Assembly: GCA_026984215.1 (NCBI GenBank)
Contig: JALSSO010000032.1
Coordinates: forward strand, 1-61,968
Direction of reading: 5' to 3'
DNA from: Gammaproteobacteria bacterium
GTDB taxonomy: Bacteria > Pseudomonadota > Gammaproteobacteria > JAJDOJ01
Length of the DNA stretch: 61,968 nt
In this document: piece after piece, positions 1-8,842 of the stretch
How the letters are laid out: each line of letters starts with the position of its first letter
Numbering within the stretch: position 1 is the stretch's first letter
Translations under genes and position numbers: made by a program
The notes under the pieces: model-generated
The model's input: the letters and a program-made list of their open reading frames with translations, nothing else
What the model was told of the DNA's origin: nothing
The model's database searches: none

Positions 1-770
1 TCCGGATACCGCGCATCGATGAGCTTGGACGAAAATCGCACCACGCCCCCGGAATCCGGCCCCTCCCCTGCGGCCGCCCCGCCCAGGGCGAAGGTCGCGC
101 GCACCTGATTGTCGGCCAGCTCCAGCTTGGCCATCCCTTCCCCGCTCGCCGCCAACCGGGTGAGCTCCTGCACGCCCTTGCGCGGGATGAGCACCTGCCG
201 GGTATCCGTCGACGCACTGTCCAGCGCCATCCGGGCGACCGCCAGGCGATGACCGTCGGTGGCCACGGCCCGCACCTCTCCCGGCCGGAATTCCAGCAAC
301 AGCCCATTGAGATAGTAGCGGACGTCTTCCACCGCCATGGCGAACGCGGTACGGTCCAGCAAATCCGCCAATCCTCCGGCAGGAACCTCCACCTCTTCGC
401 TCCCCTCGAGGGCCTCCTGCTCGGGAAAGCCCTCGGCCGGCAACGCCATCAGGTCGAACCGGCTGCGACCGGCTTTCAAATGCCCTTTGTCCTGATCGGC
501 CTCGAGGACGACCTCCGTGCCGCCGGGAAGCGCTTTCACGATGTCCAGCAGTTTCCGGGCCGGCAATGTGCACGGCGCCGCATCGTTGACCACGGCCTTC
601 GCCCTCGCCAGCAGGCCGATTTCCAGGTCCGTGGTCAGCAGTTCCACCCCATCGTCCCCGGCACGCAGGAGCACGTGGCTGAGAATCGGCCGAATCTGCC
701 GGCGTTCCACGGCCCCGATGACGCGTTGCAAAGGATCGATCAGGGCTTCGCGTGTCGTTTGCAGTTTCAT
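1..770 (-). CDS. dnaN: DNA polymerase III beta subunit (sliding clamp), 3' end cut by window
   Basis: The N-terminal 256 codons of the ring-shaped clamp that tethers the replicative polymerase to DNA are present; the C-terminal third lies outside the window. The minus-strand ATG at 770 gives MKLQTTREALIDPLQRVIGA, a typical beta-clamp start. It is followed by the first clamp domain with the LPILSHVLL and LLTTDLEIG segments, and a second domain with GLLLEFRPGEVRAVATDGHRLA. It lies downstream of dnaA in the same direction, as in most gammaproteobacteria. The 252-base gap to dnaA is AT-rich and holds DnaA boxes. Truncated only by the window edge. Confidence 0.96.
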   Translation of the reverse strand, partial: MKLQTTREALIDPLQRVIGAVERRQIRPILSHVLLRAGDDGVELLTTDLEIGLLARAKAVVNDAAPCTLPARKLLDIVKALPGGTEVVLEADQDKGHLKAGRSRFDLMALPAEGFPEQEALEGSEEVEVPAGGLADLLDRTAFAMAVEDVRYYLNGLLLEFRPGEVRAVATDGHRLAVARMALDSASTDTRQVLIPRKGVQELTRLAASGEGMAKLELADNQVRATFALGGAAAGEGPDSGGVVRFSSKLIDARYP

Positions 771-860
771 GTCGGTGTGGTGTTCCGTTGTGGTGGGAAT
801 GGGGCCCCAACTACTAAAACCGAATAGTAAGAAAATTGTTATTACTATACATCACGGATC

Positions 861-869
861 TGTGGATAA
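861..869 (-). promoter_or_regulatory. Consensus DnaA box
   Basis: Minus strand reads TTATCCACA, an exact match to the TTATNCACA consensus. It borders the AT-rich segment on both sides, the geometry expected for a box that loads DnaA next to an unwinding element. Confidence 0.75.
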
Positions 870-1005
870 CTAGATAAATTTACATAAATTCAGTATCTTA
901 TAGTAAATCGACCTTGTCGGTATCCAAGGTATGCAAGTCGGGAAACCCGGTGGACGGTTTCGTTTTGCCGCCGAAGGCGCGCCCTGCCGACCGGTTGTAC
1001 CCGGT

Positions 1006-1014
1006 TTGTCCACA
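1006..1014 (+). promoter_or_regulatory. DnaA box, one mismatch
   Basis: TTGTCCACA differs from TTATCCACA at position 3. It lies just beyond the dnaA stop codon and in the opposite orientation to the box at 861-869. Confidence 0.5.
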
Positions 1015-1022
1015 GCGGATGC

Positions 1023-2363
1023 TCAGCTTGTCAGAATCCGGATGAGATGCGTGTAGTCTTCGTCCACGGAATGGTCGGTGGCGCGCAGTTCCTTCACCCG
1101 CTCGCAGGCGTGCAGGACGGTGGTGTGGTCCCGGCCGCCGAAGGCGTCGCCGATCTCGGGAAGGCTGTGGTTGGTCAGTTCCCGGGCCAGGGCCATGGCG
1201 ATCTGGCGGGGACGGGTGATGGAACGGGTGCGGCGTTTGGAGAGCAGATCCGCCACCCGGATGTTGTAGTACTCGGCCACGGTGCGCTGGATGCCGTCCA
1301 GGCTGATCAGCTTGTTCTGTACCGCGAGCTGATCGCGCAGGGCCTCTTTGGCCATCTCCACCGTGATGGGACACCCACGGAAGTCGGCATAGGCGAGGAC
1401 TTTGTTGAGCGCTCCCTCGAGGTCGCGCACGTGGGAGCGGATGCTTTGTCCGATGAAGAACGCCACATCGATCTCCAGCTCTCGACCGGCCTCCTGCGCC
1501 TTGCGCTGCAGGATGGCGACCCGCGTCTCCAGCTCCGGCGGCTCGATGGCCTGGGTCAGCCCCCAGCTGAAGCGTGACTTGAGCCGCTCCTCCAGGCCGT
1601 CCACCTCCTTGGGATAGCGGTCGCAGGTGAGCACGATCTGATGATGCTGCTCCAACAACTCGTTGAAGGTATGAAAGAACTCCTCCTGGGAACGATCCTT
1701 GCCCGCAATGAACTGGATGTCGTCCACCAGCAGCACTTCGATGGAGCGATAAAAGTGCTTGAAGTCGTTCATCGCATGGTGTTGCAGCGCCTTGACCATG
1801 TCGGCGACGAAGCGCTCCGAACGCACGTAGAGTACGCGCGCCTCGGGTCGGTCGGCTAGGATGCGGTGGCCGATGGCCTGCATGAGGTGGGTTTTGCCCA
1901 AGCCCACGCCGCCGTAGATGAGCAGGGGGTTGTAGGCGCGTCCCGGATTGGCCGCCACCTGCAGGGCCGCCGCGTGTGCCAGCTGGTTGCTCTTACCCTC
2001 GACGAAGCTCTCGAAGGTGTAGCCGGGCACCAGCCCGCTGGAGAAACCGCCCTTGGGCGGGGTGTCGCTGGCCTTGACCTGCTTTTTCGCGTGGGTGGCC
2101 GAAGGCCGGGCCGAGGCGCGGCTGCTGCCGATGCCCAGCTCGACCTTGATGTCCGGATCACCGCTCAGCTCGGAGACCAGGTCCGAGATCAGCGTGAGAT
2201 AGTGCTCCCGCACCCAGTCCATGACGAAGGGATTGGGGGCGTACAGGCGCAGCACCCGGTCCTCCTCCACCGGTTGCAGGGGGCGGATCCACGTGTTGAG
2301 CTGTTTCTCCGGCAGTTCCCGCTCGAGACGGGCGACACATTGGTTCCAAATCATGTCCTGCAC
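1023..2363 (-). CDS. dnaA: Chromosomal replication initiator DnaA
   Basis: AAA+ ATPase that binds DnaA boxes and opens oriC; 446 residues, normal for the family. The N-terminal domain I carries the WNQC and NTWIRPLQ segments, followed by a variable linker. The AAA+ core has Walker A GGVGLGKT (151-158), Walker B LLVDD (211-215), and the C-terminal DnaA-box signature [15 protein letters not shown] (about 409-423). The start is taken as GTG at 2363, preceded by GAGG. It puts the conserved Trp at residue 6, as in E. coli DnaA, which also starts with GTG. An in-frame ATG three codons later (2354) is the alternative. Confidence 0.98.
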   Translation of the reverse strand: MQDMIWNQCVARLERELPEKQLNTWIRPLQPVEEDRVLRLYAPNPFVMDWVREHYLTLISDLVSELSGDPDIKVELGIGSSRASARPSATHAKKQVKASDTPPKGGFSSGLVPGYTFESFVEGKSNQLAHAAALQVAANPGRAYNPLLIYGGVGLGKTHLMQAIGHRILADRPEARVLYVRSERFVADMVKALQHHAMNDFKHFYRSIEVLLVDDIQFIAGKDRSQEEFFHTFNELLEQHHQIVLTCDRYPKEVDGLEERLKSRFSWGLTQAIEPPELETRVAILQRKAQEAGRELEIDVAFFIGQSIRSHVRDLEGALNKVLAYADFRGCPITVEMAKEALRDQLAVQNKLISLDGIQRTVAEYYNIRVADLLSKRRTRSITRPRQIAMALARELTNHSLPEIGDAFGGRDHTTVLHACERVKELRATDHSVDEDYTHLIRILTS

Positions 2364-2676
2364 TGTACCTCGGCTGGAAGGGTTGGAGATCGCGCGTTAC
2401 GCCTCCGCGGGCCGAAACCGATGGTCTAGGTCCCGCCGGCGGCGTCGCCGCGCGGGACCGTTCGAAGGCGGAGCACAAGGCCATGATCGTGCACAATCCG
2501 CCGCCGTCGCAAGTGCCTTCGGCGGCTTTCCCCGACGGTTGGGCGCTTGACAAATTGGTGCCGCACCAGTACCTTCCGCGCCCTTTCCCGGCCCCTGCCC
2601 GGAGGTTGGCACACGCCCGGCGTGTCCTTTTCCGCGGTGGTGCCGGTCATCGGCGGGAATCGAGAGTCACGACACC
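2364..2676. other. Gene-free spacer between divergent dnaA and rpmH
   Basis: 313 bases, GC-rich, no convincing open frame. It must carry the dnaA promoter (minus) and the rpmH promoter (plus). The only clear signal is the TTGACA element at 2547-2552. The best DnaA-box-like sequence, TTGTGCACG on the minus strand near 2485-2495, has two mismatches, so an origin here (as in Pseudomonas) is not supported. Confidence 0.6.
2547..2575 (+). promoter_or_regulatory. Putative sigma-70 promoter of rpmH-rnpA
   Basis: Perfect -35 hexamer TTGACA (2547-2552), 17-base spacer, then TACCTT (2570-2575) as a weak -10. Predicted leader to rpmH of about 95 bases. Confidence 0.5.
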
Positions 2677-2811
2677 ATGAAGCGCACCTTTCAGCCACAC
2701 AACCTGCGCCGCAAGCGCACGCACGGCTTCCGTGCGCGAATGCGCACCCGTTCCGGCCGGCAGGTCCTGCAGGCACGCCGGGCCAAGGGTCGAGCGCGGC
2801 TCGCGCCCTGA
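2677..2811 (+). CDS. rpmH: 50S ribosomal protein L34
   Basis: A 44-residue, very basic protein starting [20 protein letters not shown], the standard L34 sequence; it binds 23S rRNA in the large subunit. The ATG at 2677 is the only sensible start. First gene of the plus-strand block rpmH-rnpA-yidC-mnmE; rnpA begins 7 bases after the stop, as is usual. Confidence 0.98.
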   Translation: MKRTFQPHNLRRKRTHGFRARMRTRSGRQVLQARRAKGRARLAP

Positions 2812-2818
2812 GCCGCAT

Positions 2819-3190
2819 GTGTCGCCTGCCGGTCTGCCCCGTGAGCGGCGGCTGAGGCGCCCGGCCGAATTCCGAGCGGTATTTGCGAACGGGATTCGGG
2901 TGAGCGATGGTCTGTTCACCGTGGTGGCACGGCCGACCGAACACGGGTACGCCCGCCTCGGGTTGGCCGTCTCCAAGCGCTGCGCATCCCGGGCGGTGGC
3001 GCGCAACCGCCTGAAGCGGGTGGTGCGCGAGAGTTTTCGGCGGCACGCGGCAGGGGGGCTCTTCCCGGCCGATTATGTGGTCATGTGCCGCCCGGCGGCG
3101 GCATCGTGCCCCAATGCCACGCTGTTCCGGTCGCTGACGGATCTGTGGCGGCGGGCAGGCGAACGGCTCCAGCGCCGGGCTCGGGGGTGA
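2819..3190 (+). CDS. rnpA: Ribonuclease P protein component
   Basis: Protein cofactor of RNase P, which removes 5' leaders from pre-tRNAs. The family core is present: LRRPAEFRAVFANG, then RLGLAVSKRCASRAVARNRL followed by KRVVRESFRRH, with the RNR motif that contacts P RNA. The frame is open back to 2732 inside rpmH. GTG at 2819 is chosen because it gives 123 residues and begins just ahead of the conserved LRRPAEF segment. No yidD follows before yidC, which is unusual. Confidence 0.95.
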   Translation: MSPAGLPRERRLRRPAEFRAVFANGIRVSDGLFTVVARPTEHGYARLGLAVSKRCASRAVARNRLKRVVRESFRRHAAGGLFPADYVVMCRPAAASCPNATLFRSLTDLWRRAGERLQRRARG

Positions 3191-3238
3191 CCGTCGCCCC
3201 ATGCGCCGCCTTCATTATCCCCTGGACGGGGCCCGATC

Positions 3239-4936
3239 ATGGAACAACAGCGCATCCTGCTCTACATCGCCCTGGCCTTCACTCTGTACCTGATCTGGCA
3301 GGCCTGGCAGGAGGACTACGGTCCGAGACCCGCTCCTTCTCAAGCCGCCCCTGCCGCGCAAGGCACGGACTCCGGCGCAGCGAAATCCCAGCCCGCGGCC
3401 GCCGCGCCCGATCTGCCGCAGGCCCCCGGATCGCTGCCCACCGCGAAGACCGAATCCCCGGCGGCGAGCGCCGAAGCCGGAACGATCCGGGTGTCCACGG
3501 ACGTGCTCGACCTGGAGTTGAGCCTGCGCGGTGGTGACTTCGTGCACGCCGACCTGCCCACCTATCCCGTCTCGGTGGATGAGCCGGACAAACCGGTGCG
3601 CCTGTTCGACAACGGTGAGCGGGTGTACGTGGCCCAGACGGGTCTGCTGGCCGTGGCCGCCGATCCCAAGGCGGCGGTCGAGGCGGCGCCCAGTCATCAC
3701 GCCCGCTTCCAGGCCGAGCGGCGGACCTACACGTTGGCCGACGGGCGGGAGGCCCTGGAGGTTCCTTTGGTGTGGACCGGGCCCGACGGGGTCAAAGTGA
3801 CCAAGACGTATGTCTTCCACCGCGGCAGCTTCCTGGTGGAAGTGCGCTATCGAATCGAGAACCCCGGCGACCAGCCCTGGCGGGCCTTCGCCTATCAGCA
3901 GCTCCGACATTCGGCCCTTCCTGACTCCGGCACGAGCAAGTACTTCGGCATCCACACCTTCACCGGAGCGGCCTACTACGATGGTAGCTATCGGAAGGTG
4001 TCTTTCCCTGACATGGAGGAGGAGCCGCTGAAGGTCACCGTCGAGGGCGGCTGGGTCGCCATGCTGCGCCACTACTTCTTCTCCGCCTTCGTCGGGGACC
4101 CCCAGCTCGAGTACACCGTCTACACGCGTGTCGTGCGCGACCCCGCGCGCGGGCCTCAGTACATCATCGGCATGAGTGCCCCCCCCGTGACCGTGGCGCC
4201 GGGCGGGACACTGGAACTGGCCACGCGCCTGTGGGTGGGGCCCAAGCTGCAGAAAGAGCTCGCGGCCATCGCCCCGGGCCTGGAACTCGTGACCGATTAC
4301 GGGATCTTCACGGTGATCTCCAAGCCGCTGTTCTGGTTACTGGACAAGATCCATTCCCTGATCGGCAACTGGGGGTGGTCGATCGTTCTGCTGACTCTGC
4401 TCATCAAGCTGGCCTTCTACAAGCTCTCGGAGGCGAGCTACCGTTCCATGGCCCGGATGCGGGCCGTGCAGCCGCGCCTGGCGGCGCTCAAGGAGCGCTA
4501 TGGCGACGACAAACAACGCCTGAACCAGGCCCTCATGGAGCTCTACAAGACCGAGAAGATCAACCCCCTGGGGGGCTGCCTCCCGATCCTGGTCCAGATC
4601 CCCGTGTTCATCGGGCTGTACTGGATGCTGTTGGAGACCGTGGAGCTGCGCCAGGCCCCCTTCATACTCTGGATCCGGGATCTCTCGTCGCCGGACCCCT
4701 ACTACGTGCTGCCCCTGCTCATGGGGGTGACCATGTTCGTGCAGCAGAGGCTCAATCCGGCCCCGCCGGACCCGATCCAGGCGAAGATCATGATGATCTT
4801 GCCCTTTGTGTTCACCGTGTTTTTCGCGTTCTTCCCGGCCGGGCTGGTGCTGTACTGGCTGGTCAACAACCTGCTCTCGATCCTGCAGCAGTGGTGGATC
4901 ACGCGCCGCATCGAGGCGCAGGCCGCCAAGGCCTGA
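3239..4936 (+). CDS. yidC: Membrane protein insertase YidC
   Basis: Inserts and folds inner-membrane proteins with or without SecYEG. It is 565 residues. An N-terminal membrane anchor (RILLYIALAFTLYLIWQAW, about 5-23) is followed by a Pro/Ala-rich linker and a large periplasmic beta domain. The conserved C-terminal five-helix core starts near LFWLLDKIHSLIGNWGWSI and includes YKLSEASYRSMARMR, NPLGGCLPILVQIPVFIGLY and FVFTVFFAFFPAGLVLYWLV. The ATG at 3239 lies 48 bases after rnpA. Its TGA overlaps the likely first codon of mnmE. Confidence 0.98.
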   Translation: MEQQRILLYIALAFTLYLIWQAWQEDYGPRPAPSQAAPAAQGTDSGAAKSQPAAAAPDLPQAPGSLPTAKTESPAASAEAGTIRVSTDVLDLELSLRGGDFVHADLPTYPVSVDEPDKPVRLFDNGERVYVAQTGLLAVAADPKAAVEAAPSHHARFQAERRTYTLADGREALEVPLVWTGPDGVKVTKTYVFHRGSFLVEVRYRIENPGDQPWRAFAYQQLRHSALPDSGTSKYFGIHTFTGAAYYDGSYRKVSFPDMEEEPLKVTVEGGWVAMLRHYFFSAFVGDPQLEYTVYTRVVRDPARGPQYIIGMSAPPVTVAPGGTLELATRLWVGPKLQKELAAIAPGLELVTDYGIFTVISKPLFWLLDKIHSLIGNWGWSIVLLTLLIKLAFYKLSEASYRSMARMRAVQPRLAALKERYGDDKQRLNQALMELYKTEKINPLGGCLPILVQIPVFIGLYWMLLETVELRQAPFILWIRDLSSPDPYYVLPLLMGVTMFVQQRLNPAPPDPIQAKIMMILPFVFTVFFAFFPAGLVLYWLVNNLLSILQQWWITRRIEAQAAKA

Positions 4937-6270
4937 CCCGGGAGACACCGGCGGGCGACGGCGAGACCATCGCGGCGGTGGCCACCGCCCCGGGGCGGGG
5001 TGGGATCGGCATCGTGCGTGTTTCCGGGCCGCGTGTCCCGGCCATCGTGGAGGCCGTGCTCGGCGGCCCCATAGCGCCCCGGCGCGCGGCGCTGCGCGCC
5101 TTTCGCGATGCGCGCGGTGAGCCCATCGACTCCGGTCTCGCGCTGTTTTTCCCCGCGCCGCGATCTTTTACCGGCGAGGACGTGCTGGAGTTGCACGGCC
5201 ATGGGGGACCGGTGGTGCTGGACCTGCTGCTTGCGCGGGTCCTGGAGCTGGGGGCCCGCACGGCGCGCCCCGGCGAGTTCAGCGAGCGGGCCTTCCTCAA
5301 CGGTCGCTTGGACCTCGCACAGGCCGAGGCGGTGGCCGATCTGATCGACGCCGCATCCCCCGCCGCCGCGCGCGCGGCGACGCGCTCCCTGCAGGGGGCG
5401 TTCTCCCAAGAGGTGGAGGCCTGCGCCGAGGTGTTGACCGAACTGCGCGTGTACGTCGAGGCGGCCCTGGACTTCCCCGACGAGGAGATCGACTTTCTGG
5501 CCGATCCCGAGATCACGCGTCGCATGCAGGCGCTGGAGGCGGACCTCGGCGCGCTTTCCGGGCGCGCGCGCGAGGGCGTGCGACTGCGCGAGGGATTGTG
5601 CGTGGTGCTGTGTGGCGCGCCCAATGTGGGCAAGTCCACCCTGCTCAACCGGCTGAGCCGGGAGGAGGTCGCCATCACCAGCGACCAGCCCGGCACCACG
5701 CGCGACGTGCTGCGCGCGGATCTGTCCATCGCCGGGGTGGCGGTGCGCCTGGTGGACACGGCGGGCCTGCGGGACAGCCCCGATCCGGTCGAACGCGAGG
5801 GGGTGCGCCGTGCGCGCGAGGCCATTGCCGCGGCCGACGTGGTGATCTGGTTGCTCGACCCCGCCGCGCCGAACCCGCCCGAAACGCCGCCCGTGGGCGC
5901 CGGGGCGCGGCTCATCCGGGTGTGGAACAAGGCCGATCTCGGCGCGCCGCCGCCGGCGTGGCGCGCGCCGGGGGATCTGTGTCTGAGCGCCCGCACCGGC
6001 CGCGGCGTGGCCGCCTTGGAGGCGGCGATCCGGGATGCGGCGGGTGAAGCGCCCGGCGAGGGCGTATTCCTCGCGCGTCGGCGGCACCTGGATGCCCTGC
6101 GTCGGGCCCGGCAGGCCGTAGCGCGGGCGCGGCACGCGCTGGAAGCCGGGCCGGAGCTGTCCGCCGAAGAGCTGCGCCTGGCCCAGCAGGCCCTGGGAGA
6201 GATCACCGGCGAGGTGACCACCGAAGCGTTGCTCGGACGGATCTTTTCCAGCTTTTGCATCGGCAAGTGA
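4933..6270 (+). CDS. mnmE: tRNA uridine-5-carboxymethylaminomethyl modification GTPase MnmE
   Basis: With MnmG it modifies U34 in the wobble position of several tRNAs. The N-terminal THF-binding domain begins [21 protein letters not shown]. The inserted G domain has [27 protein letters not shown] and NKADL. The C-terminus is FCIGK, the family's catalytic cysteine motif. The start is uncertain. No ATG exists near the conserved N-terminus; the frame offers CTG at 4933, overlapping the yidC stop (CTGA) and giving about 445 residues, or GTG at 4891/4894 inside yidC. CTG gives the length closest to homologues I know; neither has a good ribosome-binding site. The gene identity is not in doubt. Confidence 0.95.
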   Translation: MTRETPAGDGETIAAVATAPGRGGIGIVRVSGPRVPAIVEAVLGGPIAPRRAALRAFRDARGEPIDSGLALFFPAPRSFTGEDVLELHGHGGPVVLDLLLARVLELGARTARPGEFSERAFLNGRLDLAQAEAVADLIDAASPAAARAATRSLQGAFSQEVEACAEVLTELRVYVEAALDFPDEEIDFLADPEITRRMQALEADLGALSGRAREGVRLREGLCVVLCGAPNVGKSTLLNRLSREEVAITSDQPGTTRDVLRADLSIAGVAVRLVDTAGLRDSPDPVEREGVRRAREAIAAADVVIWLLDPAAPNPPETPPVGAGARLIRVWNKADLGAPPPAWRAPGDLCLSARTGRGVAALEAAIRDAAGEAPGEGVFLARRRHLDALRRARQAVARARHALEAGPELSAEELRLAQQALGEITGEVTTEALLGRIFSSFCIGK

Positions 6271-6331
6271 GCGCGCCGTCGGCCGCGCGACTCGGAAATC
6301 CGCCCGAACCCTGGACAGCCGCCTTTGCCGG

Positions 6332-6337
6332 TAGAAT
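6332..6337 (+). promoter_or_regulatory. Possible -10 element 7 bases upstream of mnmG
   Basis: TAGAAT matches the -10 consensus at 5 of 6 and ends exactly 7 bases before the mnmG ATG, so transcription could start at the ATG itself. No good -35 at 16-18 bases was found; CTGGAC at 6311-6316 gives a 15-base spacer. Confidence 0.3.
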
Positions 6338-6344
6338 ACGCGCC

Positions 6345-8207
6345 ATGGACTATCCGGAATCCTTCGACGTGATCGTGGTGGGCGGTGGACACGCCGGCAC
6401 CGAGGCGGCGCTGGCCGCTGCCCGGCGCGGGGCGCGCACCCTGCTCCTGACGCACAATCTGGAGACCGTGGGCCAGATGAGCTGCAACCCGGCCATCGGT
6501 GGAATCGGCAAGGGGCAGCTGGTGCGCGAGATCGACGCCATGGGTGGGGCGATGGCTCTGGCGGCCGACCGGGCCGGGATCCACTTCCGCGTGCTCAACC
6601 GTCGCAAGGGTCCCGCGGTCCGGGCCACCCGCGCCCAGGCCGACCGCCAACTCTATCGCCGCGCCATCCGCGCGGCCCTGGAGGCGCAGCCGGGTCTGAG
6701 CCTGTTCCAGCAGGCGGTGGACGACCTGGTGGTTCAAGGCGATCGGGTCCGTGGCGTGGTGACCCAGGCGGGCATCGTCTTCCGGGCGCGTGCCGTGGTG
6801 CTCACCGTGGGCACCTTCCTGGCCGGGCGCATCCACATTGGCGGCGAGCAGCACGCAGCGGGCCGCGCCGGCGACCCCCCGGCCCTGGCGCTCGCCCGCC
6901 GTCTGCGCGAGCTGCCCTTCTCGGTCGGACGGCTGAAGACCGGCACGCCGCCGCGCATCGACGGGGGCAGCATCGACTACACGAAACTCGAGGTCCAACC
7001 CGGCGACGAGCCGGTCCCGGTGTTTTCCGTATGGGGCTCGGCGGATCTGCATCCGCGCCAGGTGCGCTGCCACATCACACGCACCACCCCGCGCACGCAC
7101 GAGATCATCGCCGCAGCCCTGGACCGGTCTCCGCTGTTCAGCGGCGCCATCGAGGGGGTGGGCCCCCGCTACTGCCCTTCCATCGAGGACAAGGTGGTGC
7201 GCTTCGCCGAGCGCGACGCGCATCAGATCTTCGTGGAACCCGAGGGGCTGGACACCCGCGAGGTGTACCCCAACGGCATCTCCACCAGTCTGCCGTTCGA
7301 CGTGCAGTACGCCCTGGTGCGGTCCATCCCGGGCTTCGAGCGGGCGCACATCACCCGCCCGGGCTACGCCATCGAGTACGACTTTTTCGATCCCCGGGGA
7401 CTGCGTCCAACCCTGGAGACGCGGTCCATGCGCGGGTTGTATTTCGCCGGCCAGATCAACGGCACCACCGGCTACGAGGAGGCCGCCGCACAGGGTCTGC
7501 TGGCCGGAATCAATGCCGCGGCCGCCGCCCTGGGGCTCGAGCCCTGGGCGCCGCGTCGGGATACGTGTTACCTGGGCGTGCTCGTGGACGATCTGATCAG
7601 CCGGGGGACCGACGAACCCTATCGCATGTTCACCAGCCGGGCCGAGCACCGCCTGCAGTTGCGCGAGGACAACGCGGATCTGCGCCTCACGCCGCTTGCC
7701 CGTCGGCTGGGGCTCATCGACGATGCGCGCTGGGCCCGCTTCGAGGCCTATCGGGAGGCCATCGAACGCGAGACGCAGCGCCTGGCGGCCACGCGCGTGG
7801 ACCCGAGGCTGCTGGATCCGGCCGCCGCCGGTGGGCCGGTACCGGCCGCCGAGCTCCTGCGCCGGCCAGGGGTGGGTTACGCCGACCTGCAGCGCATCGG
7901 CGCCGCCCCCGCGCGGGTCGACCGGCGCGTGGCCGCGCAGGTGGAAATCGCCGCGCGCTACGCGGGCTACATCCAACGCCAACAGGCCGAAGTACGTCGG
8001 CTGGAACGCTACGAGGAGACGCCCATCCCCGAGGATTTCGATTTCGGGGCGGTGCAAGGGCTGTCCAACGAGGTGCGCGAAAAGCTCGCCGCGGTGCGCC
8101 CGCTCAGCCTGGGCCAGGCGCGGCGCATCCCCGGCGTGACCCCGGCGGCCGTGACGCTGCTGGCGGCACACCTGCAGCGACGCGCCCGCGCGGGCCGTGT
8201 GGCTTGA
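6345..8207 (+). CDS. mnmG: tRNA uridine-5-carboxymethylaminomethyl modification enzyme MnmG (GidA)
   Basis: FAD enzyme, partner of MnmE in cmnm5U34 synthesis; 620 residues. It starts [20 protein letters not shown] with the dinucleotide-binding GGGHAG motif, then [11 protein letters not shown] and TGTPPRIDG, both family signatures. The C-terminal helical MnmE/tRNA-binding region includes ALSNEV-like [11 protein letters not shown]. The frame is open upstream to 6255, but the homology-supported start is ATG at 6345. It lies 74 bases after mnmE, and its TGA overlaps the rsmG start (TGATG). Confidence 0.97.
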   Translation: MDYPESFDVIVVGGGHAGTEAALAAARRGARTLLLTHNLETVGQMSCNPAIGGIGKGQLVREIDAMGGAMALAADRAGIHFRVLNRRKGPAVRATRAQADRQLYRRAIRAALEAQPGLSLFQQAVDDLVVQGDRVRGVVTQAGIVFRARAVVLTVGTFLAGRIHIGGEQHAAGRAGDPPALALARRLRELPFSVGRLKTGTPPRIDGGSIDYTKLEVQPGDEPVPVFSVWGSADLHPRQVRCHITRTTPRTHEIIAAALDRSPLFSGAIEGVGPRYCPSIEDKVVRFAERDAHQIFVEPEGLDTREVYPNGISTSLPFDVQYALVRSIPGFERAHITRPGYAIEYDFFDPRGLRPTLETRSMRGLYFAGQINGTTGYEEAAAQGLLAGINAAAAALGLEPWAPRRDTCYLGVLVDDLISRGTDEPYRMFTSRAEHRLQLREDNADLRLTPLARRLGLIDDARWARFEAYREAIERETQRLAATRVDPRLLDPAAAGGPVPAAELLRRPGVGYADLQRIGAAPARVDRRVAAQVEIAARYAGYIQRQQAEVRRLERYEETPIPEDFDFGAVQGLSNEVREKLAAVRPLSLGQARRIPGVTPAAVTLLAAHLQRRARAGRVA

Positions 8208-8842
8208 TGCCGGCGGGACGGGGCCCGGACTTGTGCGGGCGGATCGCCGAGGGGCTCGCGGCCCTGGGGCTGGAAGCCGACACCGACCTTGCCGGGCGGC
8301 TGGCGGACTATCTCGAACTGCTCGGGCGCTGGAATCGGGTCTATAATCTGACCGCCGTGAGAGATCCGGAGCAGATGGTGGTGCTGCATCTCCTGGACAG
8401 CTTGGTCGCCCTGCCCTTTCTGCATGGTACCCGGATCGCCGACGTGGGCTCGGGCGCGGGCCTGCCGGGCATTCCCCTGGCGTTGGCGGAACCGTGTCGC
8501 CGGTTCGATCTGATCGAACCGGCGACCAAGAAATGCCGTTTTCTCGAACAGGCACGGATCGCGCTGAGTCTGTCCAACGTGACCGTACGCTGCCGGCGCG
8601 CCGAAGCGCTGTCGGGAGGATACGAAACGCTCGTCTCCCGCGCCCTCGGGCCGGCGCGACGGGTCTGGGAGCAGGCCGCCCATTTGCTGATGCCGGGCGG
8701 TCGGATGGTGTTGCTCAAAGGCCGCCATCCGCGGACCGAGCTCGAGGCCCTGCCGGCCGAGGCCGGTCGGGCCCGGGTGGTGGCGGTGAACGTGCCGGGC
8801 CTGGACGCCGACCGCCATATCGTGACCATCGACCGCGCATGA
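8207..8842 (+). CDS. rsmG: 16S rRNA (guanine527-N7)-methyltransferase RsmG (GidB)
   Basis: Methylates G527 of 16S rRNA using S-adenosylmethionine. 211 residues. It has WNRVYNLTAVRD, then the SAM-binding loop IADVGSGAGLPGIPLAL, and VSRALGPARRVWEQA near the middle. The ATG at 8207 shares one base with the mnmG stop, and the TGA overlaps the parA start, so translation is probably coupled along mnmG-rsmG-parA. Confidence 0.97.
   Translation: MPAGRGPDLCGRIAEGLAALGLEADTDLAGRLADYLELLGRWNRVYNLTAVRDPEQMVVLHLLDSLVALPFLHGTRIADVGSGAGLPGIPLALAEPCRRFDLIEPATKKCRFLEQARIALSLSNVTVRCRRAEALSGGYETLVSRALGPARRVWEQAAHLLMPGGRMVLLKGRHPRTELEALPAEAGRARVVAVNVPGLDADRHIVTIDRA

Larger units (their letters stand above)
771..1022. 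other. Candidate origin of replication (oriC) between dnaN and dnaA
   Basis: This gene-free gap contains a perfect DnaA box (TGTGGATAA, 861-869, the reverse complement of TTATCCACA) and a one-mismatch box (TTGTCCACA, 1006-1014). An AT-rich stretch lies at about 812-910 in otherwise GC-rich DNA, the sort of sequence that can unwind. The heptamer ATAGTAA occurs at 824-830 and 900-906, and its complement TTACTAT at 842-848. dnaA-dnaN gaps are a known oriC location. Only two clear boxes were found, so the functional origin could extend further or lie upstream of dnaA. Confidence 0.6.

Noticed and set aside
2480-2500. DnaA box TTGTGCACG upstream of dnaA
   Set aside because: Two mismatches to the consensus, GC-rich surroundings and no companion boxes.
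3207-3250. ATGCGCCGCCTTCATTATCC between rnpA and yidC as a yidD remnant (MRRLHYPL)
   Set aside because: Only the first three residues resemble YidD; the frame runs straight into yidC sequence without the FYPTCS core.
4899-8555. A 1218-codon open frame on the minus strand across mnmE-mnmG-rsmG
   Set aside because: It is antisense to three unmistakable genes. Its translation is Arg/Ala/Pro-rich and shows no domain. It results from few stop codons in GC-rich DNA.
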